DNA from: Lepisosteus oculatus
Lineage: Eukaryota; Chordata; Actinopteri; Semionotiformes; Lepisosteidae
Length of the DNA stretch: 64,000 bases
NCBI RefSeq assembly: GCF_040954835.1
Contig: NC_090699.1
Coordinates: 14,067,817-14,131,816, forward strand
Reading direction: 5' to 3'
The stretch's first letter is position 1; the number at the start of each line of letters is the position of its first letter. Below are positions 32,884 through 47,048 of the stretch, piece by piece. Below the pieces are notes generated by a model. It did not search any database. It saw nothing but the letters and a program-made list of their open reading frames with translations, and was not told the DNA's origin. The translations under genes and the position numbers were made by a program.

Positions 32884-35800
32884 CGGGGTAAAGTTAGCTC
32901 GAAGTTCGAAAACGATTTTGGCACGCCTGTAGCGCTTTCACGAAACCTCTTAGAATTGCGAGAATGCTTGTTTTGTGTATAAAATACATTGTGGATGATT
33001 TCTCAGCCTTTACTTTTTCGTTTTTATGACATTTTTTTGACCAAGCACGAATATTCATTTGTCCATATCTTCGCAATGGAAACACAGAACGCCGTCAAAC
33101 CAAATGCATTTTAAAGACCACGACTTGTGGATATTTCCACACTCTTTACATCAAACTATCAGTGAGCTAATTATCTTTTTTTAAACCTCCGGTTTTTCAT
33201 CGATGCGTAATTACGCACGAACTGGAACCCGGGGGACCGCTGTGTGCACACGTTCACAACGCGAGAAATACTGTTCAATACGGCTTCGTGCGAAAAACCC
33301 GTATATGACCATAGGAAGCAGAACAGCGCAGTCTCCCATTACCCAGACTGTAAGCACGGGAATAAAGCTTTGTTTGATTTCTGAAACCCTTCCTTTACAT
33401 CCTGTTTTCATTCAGGTAAGGGTCAACTATATTGAAAATACTACTGACAGCAGGAAGATTAAAATATTCTTTTCTCAGCAGCTTATTAAAAACAGCTCCC
33501 ATGATGTTCAAACCGATTTTTTACACAGAACACTGACACAGCTTTGCATTCTGAATCTCTTTTTCTCATGCTTTTATTTAATATGGCACAATGCACTGGG
33601 ATAGGGGTATTCTGTTCACAAACCAATAGCATTTAAACCACAGCACCCACAATGCTGCAAGTGTTTTGCACACTAAGCAGGTCCTCTGACTTTTCCCAGC
33701 TTTGTTTTGGGTTCTGGAACCTTTCTTTATATTTTTTAGGATTTTCTGAAGATAACACTACAGGTAATACACTGGGACAGGTGGGTCGTCTTCATGGCTC
33801 AATAGCATTTCAAATACAGCACCCACACTGCTGAAACCAAGTGTTTTACACACCAGACAGGCCCCCTAACTTTATATAACCTTGCTGTGGCTGTGGCCCC
33901 TTTCTTTAATTTTTTATGATTTTTTGAAGATAACACTACAGGTAATACACTGGGATAGGTGGGTCGTCTTCATGGCTCAATAGCATTTCAAATACAGCAC
34001 CCACACTGCTGAAACCAAGTGTTTTACACACCAGACAGCCCCCAGAACCTTATACAACCTTTCTGTGGTTGTGGCCCCTTTCTTTATTTTTTTAATAAGA
34101 ATTTTAGTTTTTCAATATGGCACCATTAGACAGGCGGTACATGGGGATTGGGGGGTGCTATTCATGAGTCAATAGCTCTTCAAGCACAACAGCCACAGTG
34201 CTGCAACCAGGTGTTTTACACCAGACATTTCCCCTAACCTTATACAACCTCGCTTTGAGTTGTGGAACATTTATTTATTTTTTAATTGTTTTTTTGACTG
34301 TAATCAAGTGTTGTGCTCACTAGGCAGGCCTCCTGACCTTTCACAGTCATGCTTTGTTGTGTGCAACTTTAATTATCTTTTTAGGATTTTTTGAACATGG
34401 CAACTTCCACCGAGACGGGTGGGGGGTGTGGGGGTGCTCTTCAATAGCTTTTTCATCTATACACACAAACGGATGTAACCAAGACACTCAGAACCTGTCA
34501 CGCAGGGGCTGACTGCTGAGGATAGGGATCCAATGCGGTGCCCTTGGTAGGGTTGGCGCGAGACGCAGGCGTAGTCGGAGTAAACAGGCAGGGGCCCGAG
34601 TCCGGGAAGGCGTAGTACAGGCGTAGGCACAGAATCGACAGGCGAAGGCGTAGTCGAGGGACTGGCAGGGGTCGGAGTCCGGGAAGGCGTAGAAGTTGCG
34701 TCGGTAGGCAGAGGCGTAAATGAAGAGACAGGCTGGGGTCAGGATCCGAGAAAGCGTAAAACAGGCGAAGGTACAAAATCGAGTGGCTAAAGCAGTTGTC
34801 GGAAAAGCGGGGTCGAGGTCCAGGGGAGAAGTCATAGTAAGGCAAAGGCGTAGTTAGTAGGTAAGCTCCGGGAGAGAATCTCAATCGTGAGCAATGACCG
34901 GGGGACAGATGAGGGTTTAAGTAGAGGACTGATTGACGCGTGCATGTTTGGTATGGGGAGAGCTCGAGGGAATGCGGGAGCGCTTGCCTGCGTGAGGGAG
35001 ATTCATGACAGAACCAACAGAATCAACCTGAACTCATAGAAAAACAAGAATGCCCCCGAGACACCTGAATCCCCCTCCTGGACCACTCTGGTATCAACAC
35101 CCCCAAACCCATCCATACCAGCTTACAAGATTCAGAATCGGTGCAACCCTCCAACCTGGACCAAGAGCAGGATGGGACAAGAATCTGCACCACATTACGT
35201 ACACAGGTTTGTATTTTTGGCTGAAGATGAAAATGTCTAACATAGATTGTTTTGGTTCTAGCAAACAATAAAAATAGTTGTTAAAATCCAAACACACATA
35301 ATGAGATCACTCTCTGTCAGTATGTGTAACATTCTGGGTCTGGGCTCCTCTGTATTTGGGCTAAAGAGAGTTCAACAACATTTATTAAATGCACTGACAT
35401 CATAATCTGACAAGATCCATTGTTTAGGGGAGACTTGACCACCCACTGTCCCCCTGGTATCGTGAAGCTCATTGTCCTTTAGCTTTCCAAAACCAGAATC
35501 ACTTGGGACTCCGGGGGGATCGGTGTATGCAAAATATGAATTCCTTATGCAAGAAATTGTATATGGTCAATATAGCGATCATATCTTATCAGCAGATGGT
35601 AATCTCCAAGGAACAAGTAATAGGTTTATTCCACGCTGAAAAATGATCAAATGATTGATGAACCCAAGTGATTTGAAAGAAATGTTAAACAACTCAAAGC
35701 GAGGTTGTATAAGGTTAGGGGAAATGTCTGGTGTAAAACACCTGGTTGCAGCACTGTGGCTGTTGTGCTTGAAGAGCTATTGACTCATGAATAGCACCCC

Positions 35801-37231
35801 CCAATCCCCATGTACCGCCTGTCTAATGGTGCCATATTGAAAAACTCATAAAAAAATAAAGAAAGGGGCCACAACCACAGCAAGGTTGTATAAGGTTCTG
35901 GGGGCTGTCTGGTGTGTAAAACACCTGGTTTCAGCAGTGTGGCTGTTGTATTTGAAATGCTATTGAGCCATGAAGATGACCCACCTGTCCCAGTGTATTA
36001 CATGTAGTGTTATCTTCAGAAAATCATAAAAAAATTAAAGAAAGGGGCCACAGCCACAGCAAGGTTATATAAAGTTAGGGGGCCTGTCTGGTGTGTAAAA
36101 CACTTGGTTTCAGCAGAGTGGGTGCTGTATTTGAAATGCTATTGAGCCATGAAGACGACCCACCCGTCCCAGTGTATTACCTGTAGTGTTATCTTCAGAA
36201 ACTCATTACAAAATAAAGAAAGGGGCCACAGCCACAGTAAGGTTGTATGAGGTTCGGGGGCCTGTCTGGTGTGTAAAACACTTGGTTTCAGCAGTGTGGG
36301 TGCTGTATTTGAAATGCTATTGAGCCATGAAGACAACCCACCCATCCCACCTGTAGTGTTATCTTCAGAAAATCATAAAAAAATAAAGGTTCCATAACCC
36401 AAAACAAAGCTGGGAATAGTCAGATGACCTGCTTAGTGTGCAAAACACTTACCTGCAGCATTGTGGGTGCTGTGGTTTAAATGCTATTGGTTTGTGAACA
36501 GAATACCCCTATCCCAGTGCATTGTGCCACATTAAATAAAAGCAAGAGAAAAAGAGATTCAGAACACAAAGCTGTGTCAGTGTTCTGTGTAAAAAATCGG
36601 TTTGAACATCATGGGAGCTGTTTTTAATAAGCTGCTGAGTAAAGAATATTTTAATCTTCCTGCTGTCAGTAGTATTTTCAATATAGTTGACCCTTACCTG
36701 AATGAAAACAGGACGTAAAGGAAGGGTTTCAGAAATCAAACAAAGCTTTATTCCCGTGCTTACAGTCTGGGTAATTGGAGACCGCGCTGTTCTGCTTCCT
36801 ATGGTCATATACGGGTTTTTCGCATGAAGCCGTATTGAACAGTATTTCTCGCGTTGTGAACGTGTGCACACAGCGGTCCCCCGGGTTCCAGTTCGTGCGT
36901 AATTACGCATCGATGAAAAACCGGAGGTTTAAAAAAAGATAATTAGCTCACCGATAGATTGATGTAAAGGCTGTGGAAATATCCACAAGTCGTGGTCTTT
37001 AAAATGCTTTTGGTTTGAAGGCGTTCTGTGCTTCCATTGCGAAGATATGGACAAAAGAATATTCGTGCTTGGTCAAAAAAATGTCATAAAAACGAAAAAG
37101 TAAAGGCTGAGAAATCATCCACAATGTATTTTATACACAAAGCAAGTGTTTTTGTAACTCTAAGAGATTTCGTGAAAGCGCTACAGGCGTGCCAAAATCG
37201 TTTTCGAACTTCAAGCTAACTTTACCCCGGT
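32884..37231. mobile_element. 4.3-kb foldback element with very long terminal inverted repeats
   Basis: The left arm (32,884 to ~34,255) is mirrored by the right arm (~35,690 to 37,231). The outer ~800 bp are about 97% identical where I compared them (33,203-33,604 against 36,910-36,509). The ends read CGGGGTAAAGTTAGC inward on both sides. ACGGGTCGGAC flanks the element at 32,873-32,883 and 37,232-37,242, an 8-11-bp target-site duplication. Inner arm parts are ~180-bp tandem subunits, 4-5 per arm (GTGGGTCGTCTTCATGGCTC). The loop (~34,255-35,690) holds a solo LTR. No transposase was recognised, so it would need one in trans. Long inverted repeats with a 9-11-bp duplication fit Mutator-type foldback elements, but the superfamily is unproven. 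Confidence 0.8.
34496..35010. mobile_element. Solo LTR in the foldback loop, 5-bp duplication GAACC
   Basis: 515 bp from TGTCACGCAGG to GATTCATGACA, flanked by GAACC at 34,491-34,495 and 35,011-35,015. The inside has repeated AGTCCGGGAAGGCGTAG words. It differs from the 20,913/26,628 family but has the same structure: TG..CA ends and a 5-bp duplication. Confidence 0.75.
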
Positions 37232-37434
37232 ACGGGTCGGACTTTTATTCTGAAATAGCGCAGCTCCCTGGTCTCGAACGGTGTGTGGGGGGTCTGCCCA
37301 GGATGACGTCACACGCGCGACAGGCGCCGCAGTTCGGCGACACAGCTGCACGGAGAGATGTGTCTCATGACGGACTCGCTTCTCGCCGATGGCGAGTCAG
37401 TGTTCCCGTGATTTTTAAACCCTTCTCCCGATAG

Positions 37435-37583
37435 CCGTGAAGCAGGAGAGGGAAGCGCCGAGGTCCCGGCTGCTGGAGAAGGAGTCGGCGGCGGCAGCAG
37501 CAGTCCGGGGACAGGCGGCGGTCGGCGGCGGTGGGGTCCGGGTCTGTCCCGGGTCACAGAGGAGCCGAGAGGGACAGGGGCCG
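37435..37583 (+). other. 5' exon of zinc-finger gene A in a CpG-rich region
   Basis: The block lies between a possible acceptor (CTTCTCCCGATAG) and a strong donor (GGCCG|GTAAGTG). It is homologous to 44,965-45,059 of gene B and to the 25.5-25.7 kb exon of the pseudogene. Its frame reads VKQEREAPRSRLLEKES. That frame is not preserved in gene B and does not join the finger frame across the splice in A, so in A and B it is more likely untranslated. The upstream ~190 bases are CpG-rich; the foldback element ends only ~200 bp upstream and may have replaced earlier 5' sequence. Confidence 0.55.
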
Positions 37584-39659
37584 GTAAGTGTGGACGAGCT
37601 GCGGGCTGGAGTCACCCGGACTGAAATACCGGCCCTCCTGTCGGATAAAACCCCTCCGGGTCCTGTCCGCTTTGCTCATGGGGCCGGATTGATTTCCTTG
37701 GGAGGGGAGATGAGGGCTCGTGTATTTTGTTAGCCTCTTTTTCACGTGAGAAACGATTTACTGAATCTGACTGCAAGGCAGGGCTGACACACGCACAGGA
37801 ACTCACACCTTACAAGACTCGCTTCAGAATACCGCTTTTCCAAACGCAATGTTGTCAGATTTCAACTGACGGTTCCCGACAGTACTGGAGTCCCCGCGCG
37901 TAATAATTAGAGATTGGTGCTGGTAACAAGCGTGTAAAATAGACCCAAGGACCATCATCATGTACAGTTTAAGTAGATTTGTAGCTAGTCGCTTTTGTCT
38001 TAAAACCTAATCTTTTCCACAAGCGTGGCACCTGGAAACCTTAGTCAACAACAGCTCGGTAAACATTAGCAACCGTAGTTTATCACCTGCGTTCCAACTC
38101 GCACAGTTTTCAGTATTACTGTGTGAGTATAATGTTATTTTGTTAGGTTCATTATTGGTTTGACTTCAACTAAAACCCCCGGGCTACATCACGTGATAAA
38201 AGCATTATTGATTGTAATGGATTACTACAACATCCACAAAATAATATATACATTTTATTTTAATATTTCCATTAATTGATATATATGCATTATATTTTAA
38301 ATAAGTAACCTGAAATTCCAGGCACACCTTAGAAGTTCAATTGAAATTTATTTGGAATCAGACGATTTGAATTACACCCATCTGTCCACCTTCGAACCAC
38401 TTCTCCCAGCCCAGCATCACAGGGGAGCTGGAGTCTATCCCAGCAAGCACCGGGTGCAAGGCAGGGTACAGCCTAAAGGGGACGCCCGTCCAGCACACAG
38501 CAGAGACACACACACACACACACACCAGGGCCAGTTCTCCCAGAAGCCAATTAACCAGCAGTATGTCTCTGGACTGTGGGAGGAAACTGGTTCACCCAGA
38601 GGAAATCCCATGAACACAGGGAGAACATGCAGACTCCACACAGACAGCACCGCTGGAACTGACCCCAGGGCCCAGGGCTGTGAGGAGGCAATGCTGACCA
38701 CCACCACCATTGTTGTATATGTTTTTTGAGAAACAGGGACTTCGTTATAAATGTTTTCCTTGGAAAAATAATGTCAGCTGTAGTTAAGATACATCCACAC
38801 ACTCTTGACGCAGATTAATACACTGAGAGCTTTTTGATTTTTAAGACTGACTCTGCCACTAGGTTTGTGTGATTAATTCTTTTATGCACCAAACTTTAAT
38901 AATAAAGTGTCTGTGCTAAAGCTCCCATGAACTGCATTTCCCGCTAGCCTGTTGTCTTTGTGTGTCATCTCATCTTGCAGTTTCAGCCGTGTGCATGTGC
39001 CCTAGACAAGGTAAAATACCAAACTGTGATATTTTGTGGTTTTGCTACTTAATGTACCACTGCTGTGGGATTGTCCTGATTCAGTATAGCAGAACGTGTG
39101 TGAATGTGGAGTAGTGTTACTTCAGATTTGTCTTGTACTTTTTCCATGGACTCTTGCAAAATGCACAGCTTTCCTCGGCTGAATTCTTTGTGATGTTTTC
39201 TCTGGGTGTTTCACATTAAATAATGCTTTTATTATCACAAACTACACTTCTTCCCTGGTTGAAGAAGGAAAACTCAGTTGTCTATTAAGCTTTCTAAACG
39301 AGTCAGTATGTGTGAAAAAGTAAATGAATGAGTATATATGATGGAGTACTGTGTATGCATGCCTATAACTGAGGGAGTATATGTTTGAGTGTATATATGA
39401 GGAGGAATCTTTGAGGGAGTTTTTTGAGGAAGTGTATATACAATAAAAGCTTTTTTCTATAATTATTTCTCTGACTGTTTGTGCTCAGACTCTGTAAGAA
39501 TGACCTCATTGTCACTATCCCATATTTTAAACATACATCCCTATTTTGTGTTTCTCCTAGTCCAGTGCTTGTTGTGTGTGCTGCAGGGCTGGTCGGAGGC
39601 TCTCAGCTGAGTCTCCCAGTGCAGCTCAGTGCTCTTCTCTTGTCCTGTCTTCTGTCCAG
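37584..39659 (+). other. Intron of zinc-finger gene A
   Basis: AT-rich intron between the GTAAGTG donor and the TCTTCTGTCCAG acceptor at 39,659. It holds a family X repeat (38,390-38,710) and short ATATATG-type tracts near 39,330-39,440. It is not alignable by eye over most of its length to the intron of gene B. Confidence 0.5.
38390..38710 (+). repeat. Dispersed repeat family X in the intron of gene A
   Basis: Contains GGGAGCTGGAGTCTATCCCA, AAGGCAGGGTACAGCC, a (CA)n tract, CTCTGGACTGTGGGAGGAAA and GAACATGCAGACTCCACACA. Same family as 20,590-20,907. Confidence 0.75.
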
Positions 39660-39856
39660 GGGCTGGAGGAGCCCTCAGTCTCCCTGGCGCTGGGGAAAGT
39701 GCTCCTGTGGGGCAGCTGCACTGGGAGGAGGAGAGGGGCTGTGCTGGGATACAGGGGGCACAGCTCACTGCTCCTGGAGGCCCCGAGCAGCTCGCTGAGC
39801 AGAGCAGGAGCAGACAGAGGCAGGAGGAGCTCAGTGGACTGGAGTCTGAGCACAAG

Positions 39857-41479
<1,623 letters not shown>

Positions 41480-41480
<1 letters not shown>

Positions 41481-42860
41481 GCACCTAGCGGGCTCGGAGC
41501 GCCAGCGTAGATCCACGTCGCCGTGTGTCTGCCACAGACCTGCTCTAGCACCACGATCCTACATGCTCTTCTGGCAGACTTGCACACTTCCCCAGGATCG
41601 ACACGTGTCCGATTCCAGCTCGCATCCAAAAAGAACTGGAATTTGTCCTTTTGGAACCGATGTCCGCCATCCTCCCTCTTGTCTGTCCAATAAGGAACGA
41701 GGCTGCTTGCTGGAGCTGTATTGAGACGGATCATTACGGACAGCATTTAAAAGATTTTCCCAGGCTGAGATCGGGAAAGTCTTTTCTGACGTCTTTTCCT
41801 GCTGCTTGCTGGTATGAGTCAGAATCTCCATCATGGACAGCCAACAATTCCACTTACAGAAGCAGCATAAAAGCTGACAGACCCTACAGTAGATTTTCCT
41901 GAACTTTGCTCAGAATTGTTTCCTAAAATATAAACAAAACCCGATTTGTGTGTCAATCTTGTTTTTTAATCCTTCTATATTTTAGAAGAGGTTGAGTAGG
42001 GAGCCACATCAGTATCTGAGCTGTGCAGGAACCAAGAGAGATACCATCTCTGATCTTAAATCTTAAATCTCTCTTTTTCCCTGTTTCTTGGCATCGAAGT
42101 AATCTGAACTTCTTCCTATGTCAATAAAATGTTTTTATCTTAATCATGGTAAAAGATGTATAATATAGTAGCAATATATTAGTGGTAATACCTATGTTAA
42201 TTGCCACCACTATAGTGGTGGATCTGGGTGGGATTTATCCACATTTTATACCTTCTGAACATGAACTATACAGTCTGTGTAGATTTGGTAACTTTTTTCT
42301 GAATTGTTTCCAAAAAACAAAGTGCAATTTTGTTTGTCATTTTTAACATTTTTGAAAATCATTAAATGGTTTAACAAGATCGTTTACAATAACTTCACAG
42401 TGCCGTTAACGTGTTTTTATTGATTAAAGGTAGAAATGTCAAGCAGTACTGTTTTGTGATTGGCTCATGGAAGTTAGGTGAGCCAATCAGAATTTGATGT
42501 GTACGCATTGCTCTTCCTGGTGAACCCATGTGTTCGCACTGACTTTGTGCAGTAGCCTTGTCATCGGTCCTGTGGTAAAGCAGAGCTTTATTTGACATTG
42601 TGTCATAGAAAATAACATGACAAATATTATGTACAATAATATTGTCGCCACTGATGCTGCATCCACATTTGGTTCGTCACTGAAATGTAGCTACTCTTCA
42701 AATTTTTCACACTGTGTCTGTACCGATTGTGACATCGTGCACAGAGAATACACACAATCGAGCCCCTGGAGGAAGGTCAGGAAATCTGCCACTCTTCTGA
42801 TGCCCAGCCTGGGACTGTATTGATTTTTTCAAAACAAACGCTTAATTCATCAATCAGTGC
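41480..42860 (+). other. 3' flank of zinc-finger gene A
   Basis: Homologous to 48,663-49,035 plus 52,395-53,420 behind gene B, without the LINE present there. Compared with B it lacks about 75 bases near 42,206. No coding gene is visible. Confidence 0.6.
42123..42128 (+). terminator. Poly(A) signal of gene A
   Basis: AATAAA in ATGTCAATAAAATGTTTTTA, about 0.8 kb past the coding end. The same position in B (around 52,622) reads AATGAA. Confidence 0.55.
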
Positions 42861-42959
42861 ATTCATATAACAGACAAGGTAAGGTAAAAAAAAAAAGGTT
42901 TTAGTCATTTGAAATGTCAAAATCATGGAGTTTTGAAACATTTCCATTCCAATGAACCT

Positions 42960-43080
42960 TCATTCTTCAATTGTCTAAGTGCTTCTTCCAATTCAAGGTT
43001 GTGGGAGAGCTGGAGCCTATTCCGGCAAGGAACGGGAGTAAGGCAGGATACAGCCTGGGTGGGACACCAGTCCATCTGAT
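42960..43080 (+). repeat. Partial family X repeat
   Basis: GAGAGCTGGAGCCTATTCC, AAGGCAGGATACAGCCTGGG and GACACCAGTCCATCTGATG; only the 5' third of the family is present. Confidence 0.65.
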
Positions 43081-44004
43081 GAACCTTTTGTTGGGAATAT
43101 TACAATTTCACAATCTGATTGGAAAACAAACTATCAGATGAAGTTTAACAATGCAGTCTGTACATAGGTGCACAAGATTTATATTAACAGTACTACTGAC
43201 ACAAATGTAGTCCCTGCATGTGACTGAAATAATTATTTGATTTGCTTATGTATGAAGAATCTTTATTCATCAATGGAAATAAAAGCTGCTGTAATAGGAC
43301 GCCTGTTCAAACTCAATCCTGAAGCTGCTGCTCTCGTTTGCTTAGTGTTTAATTACAATTGAGTATTGCATTATTAGTTCAGGTAGGTGGCTGCGTCAGT
43401 TAACTATCGCGTTATTGGTTACATAGACGTACCTGGTTATTTTAACATAAATGCTGTTCTCACATTAAATATGAAATTGCCAGGAACATTCACTTATATA
43501 CTGACCCGAGAGAGAAAAAGTAATAATAAGGGCCTAGATGTTAACTTACTGATCAGACTAATTAAAATGTTCTGATCCAGAGCCCCTGCACTTCGCGCTA
43601 AGTAGAACCACAGCAATGCTGAGCCTCAGCACTGCACTGAGCACACGTACAGCCTGGTTTCAGCACGTTTTTTCATTGCAGTTGAGCTCAGAGCTGCAGG
43701 TGATCTCCAGATGGTCCTGCAATAACTAGTCCGCAAGTCAGTGCACCCCGTGTGCTAAATTTGTTCAGTTGTTGTAACTGACCCGTTGTGACGGGACCTC
43801 TAGTTAAGCAGGCTTGATTACCATCACTAATACACATCGCCACCTAGTGGCACACCAGAGTTGGTCCTCCACTCTGTATTGCAATGTACCTCTATTATTA
43901 TGCGAATGTGGCATGATAATGTATTTGAATCATTACCTACTCTCCACCATCTGTGAGTACCTCTTTTGCTATATTTAAAAGTTTGAATTAATTTGCTTAT
44001 AGAG
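43081..44004. other. Intergenic DNA, no gene seen
   Basis: Mostly AT-rich. About 43,565-43,800 is GC-richer and loosely similar to 240-560. No exon or RNA gene was recognised. Confidence 0.4.
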
Positions 44005-44248
44005 TGTAACGCATACGGCCACCATTGAGCGTGTAAGAGCCGGCTTACCAGAGCGGTGACGTCACCGCCCTTCCCTGTGATAGCAGGGCCCACAGCCGCT
44101 GGGCTGGGGGGGAGATCTCTCTTTAGCTCAACAGGCTGGGTCCCTGTTGAGTGACGTCGGAGGCCCGGGTTCGAGTCCCCAACGGTGGGGGGGGCGACCT
44201 GATGCAGGCAGCAGGCGAGGGCGCCCACGTGAACCCCGTAGCGTTACA
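44005..44248 (+). mobile_element. Short TGTAACGC-ended repeat
   Basis: Ends TGTAACGC and GCGTTACA are perfect inverted repeats. It carries the same CRE palindrome (TGACGTCA at 44,057-44,064) and tRNA-like GGTTCGAGTCCCC. It is close in sequence to 29,940-30,184. No target-site duplication was found. Confidence 0.7.
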
Positions 44249-44345
44249 ATACTATAACATATCCTTATAAAAATGTTTATTAACCTATTATAATCCGGAC
44301 ATAATACCAAGGAGAACAAGCATTACATACCCCTCCATTGTGAAT

Positions 44346-44588
44346 TTACACCTCCCGAGGGCTGTACGGCTGACTCAGGAATTCCTTCAGCCTGGCTGCG
44401 ATCTCACTCTGAGTCAAGTAAACTCTCCTACTTCCAGAAACACCGTCGTCTTTGTCGGTAATGTTGCTCTGTCTTTGCCTGTGCTGCACCGCTGTACTGG
44501 ACTGCGGCGTGAAACAAATTCTCCGCGGGGGACAGTAAAGCTCGGACTGAGCACTGGCGGCGCAACTCGCGGGCGTTTCCACCCGCAC
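44346..44588 (-). CDS. Unrecognised coding-like exon in a CpG-rich region
   Basis: An 80-codon minus-strand frame starts MRVETPASCA and ends with SEIAARLKEFLSQPYSPREV before TAA. The last codons overlap GAG|GTGTAA, which might be a splice donor, so this could be a first exon. The surrounding 44,500-44,720 is CpG-rich and promoter-like. I do not recognise the protein; chance openness in GC-rich DNA is a real alternative. Confidence 0.25.
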   Translation of the reverse strand: MRVETPASCAASAQSELYCPPRRICFTPQSSTAVQHRQRQSNITDKDDGVSGSRRVYLTQSEIAARLKEFLSQPYSPREV

Positions 44589-44964
44589 TCGCTAGGTGGC
44601 GCCAGGCGGTGGACGGAGGACTCTAGCCGGGTACAGACGCTCTTGTCTGTCGGCCGGCGCTCTTTGGTTGTTTTGAACCGGCCGCAGCTCCAGGAAGTAC
44701 GTCCTGAGAGGGGCTGACGGCGTTTTATTAAACATTAAATAAGAAAACGAAAGTTAACAGAAAAAAAAAACATAACTATTTTTGCCGGACACAATCTGAA
44801 GGCAGCAAGTCATCGTTTTACATACGACAACTGTACTTTTTTTGCACGTTTTGATGGACTTCAAATATTGCATTTCCACCGCCAAGAGAGCTCTGGGTTA
44901 GGGGGGGCGGAGGGTGCAGACGCCGTATTTGGTCGGCTGACCCGTTAGTGTGGGCTGGTGTCCG

Positions 44965-45059
44965 CCGGGGTCCCGGCTGCTGGAGAAGGAGTCGGGGGCG
45001 GTGGGGTCCGGGTCTGTCCCGGGTCACAGAGGAGCCGAGAGGGAGAGGGACAGGGGCCG
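44965..45059 (+). other. 5' exon of zinc-finger gene B
   Basis: Homologous to 37,450-37,583 (GGTCCCGGCTGCTGGAGAAG, then CAGAGGAGCCGAGAGGGA) and ends in the same donor GGCCG|GTAAGTG. A deletion relative to A changes the reading frame, which suggests this exon is untranslated. The 5' boundary is uncertain. Confidence 0.5.
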
Positions 45060-46851
45060 GTAAGTGTGGACGAGCTGCGGGCTGGAGTCACCCGGACTGA
45101 AACACCGGCCCTCCTGTCGGATAGCGCTCGTGTGTTTTAGCGGTTGGCCGCACCTGGAGCGGGGTCCACACGTTCTCCGACCTGAAATTGCAGGATTAGC
45201 CCCAGGGTGTTACTTGTTTCCGAGCAAAACTCGACGGATTGCAGCCCGCGGTAGCGCTGTGTCAGGGATGCGGGATCGCAGCTTTCTGGCGTGGGAGAGG
45301 GGAGTCCGCCTGTGAGCTCCAGTCATCTCTCCGTCAATATAAAGAACGGTGATCAGACAAACGAATTATTGTTTATGATTTTACATTATTTTTAGTTCAC
45401 AGTACTTAATTTCAGAAGATAAGATCGCCCCGGCTGTTGTATCACAATGATGTGTGTGGATATAAAGGCTCTGTAGCTGAACAATGTGTAGTGCTGGGTA
45501 TTTCAGTGGATGTATTGACTCTTAGTTCCAATATTTCCCACATCAGATGATCAAAACACTTCTATAACAAACGCTGGCTATGTTTATTAAAAAAGGAACA
45601 CACGATACTATCTTATCTATGTTTGAAAGCTCCCTTAATGTCTACACAATATATTTGAAAGTAATCTGAAGTCCCAGTGTCTCACTCTAATTTTCAGTTT
45701 CGATTCATAGCAATCGGACAGTTAAAAAGAAACATCGTCATATATGAATATTGAAACTCTGCTACCGGTATGCTTTGTGGAAAATCTGACATAAAATCTG
45801 GTAGATACAGTTAATTTCTTTTCTTTTTGTTTTTTAAAAGTTATTTTAATTTTCATAGTAAAACAGGGCATTTGTGTTAAATTTCTGGGGAGTTGTATGA
45901 AATACATTTGAAAAGAGCCTTCTTTATAGTGAAATGTTTGTGATGAGGCTCATGTGAACTGAGTTTACCCCTCGGTCTTGTGACGCTGTGAGTCAGGTTG
46001 TGTTGAGGTTGAAGTTGTGGATGCAGATTTGAACCACAATTTGTGAACATCAAGAAGATAGTTTTTCTTGCAGTTTTATGTTTAGCTTTTTCCAAAGACC
46101 TTCGCAAAACACAAACACTCAAAGCTCTCAGCTAAATTCCTATAGGTTGGAAAGACAAGCTACAGAGAAAGTCAGTTTTACATTGACCAGGAGAGCTACA
46201 GACACTGGAGCACCTGCAGCTTGAGCTGTAGTTCATTTCCTGAGCTGTGATGTGCTTCACACCCATCCCGAGCTCAGGACCTGATCCAGCTGTGGTGAAA
46301 ATGAAGCAGAAACAATGGAATAACTGGCGTCTCTGTGAGAGAGAGAGAAAGCAGCTCTCGTTCTGCTGCCTTGGTGATTGATTGTAAGTTTCCAACATCC
46401 TGCATATCCTCCCTCAGCTGGGAAAGTCCGGAAAGCTTCTAATTCTTCATCTTCACCCAAGAGTTATATTCTGGATTGTTTTCAGAACTGTGATGTTAGG
46501 ATTTAGACGAGCAATACTGAATGTCAGAAGACTTCATTAAGAAATAGCATCTTTGCACATGTTACTATCTTATATTTTTAAGATGTGTTTATATTTTTGG
46601 TATAATATGTATTGAATTATTTTGATTTGTTAAATTATTTTTGGTGGTATTTCAATTATTTGATTATTGTTTATGATTTTACATTATTTTTAGTTCACAG
46701 GACTGAATTTCAGAAGATAATTTAGTTACAATCTCATTTTTAGCAGCTCCAGTGTCTCCTGTGTTTCATTCTTGTTCCAGTGCTGGAGGGGTGGTCAGCT
46801 GAGTCTCCCAGTGCAGCTCAGTGCTCTTCTCTTGTCCTGTCTTCTGTCCAG
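45060..46851 (+). other. Intron of zinc-finger gene B
   Basis: AT-rich intron ending at the TCTTCTGTCCAG acceptor. A stretch of about 55 bp (GTTTATGATTTTACATTATT..CAGAAGATAA) occurs twice, at about 45,369 and 46,668, bracketing ~1.25 kb. No other gene is visible. Confidence 0.5.
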
Positions 46852-47048
46852 GGGCTGGAGGAGCCCTCAGTCTCCCTGGCGCTGGGGAAAGTGCTCCTGT
46901 GGGGCAGCTGCACTGGGAGGAGGAGAGGGGCTGTGCTGGGATACAGGGGGCACAGCTCACTGCTCCTGGAGGCCCCGAGCAGCTCGCTGAGCAGAGCAGG
47001 AGCAGACAGAGGCAGGAGGAGCTCAGTGGACTGGAGTCTGAGCACAAG

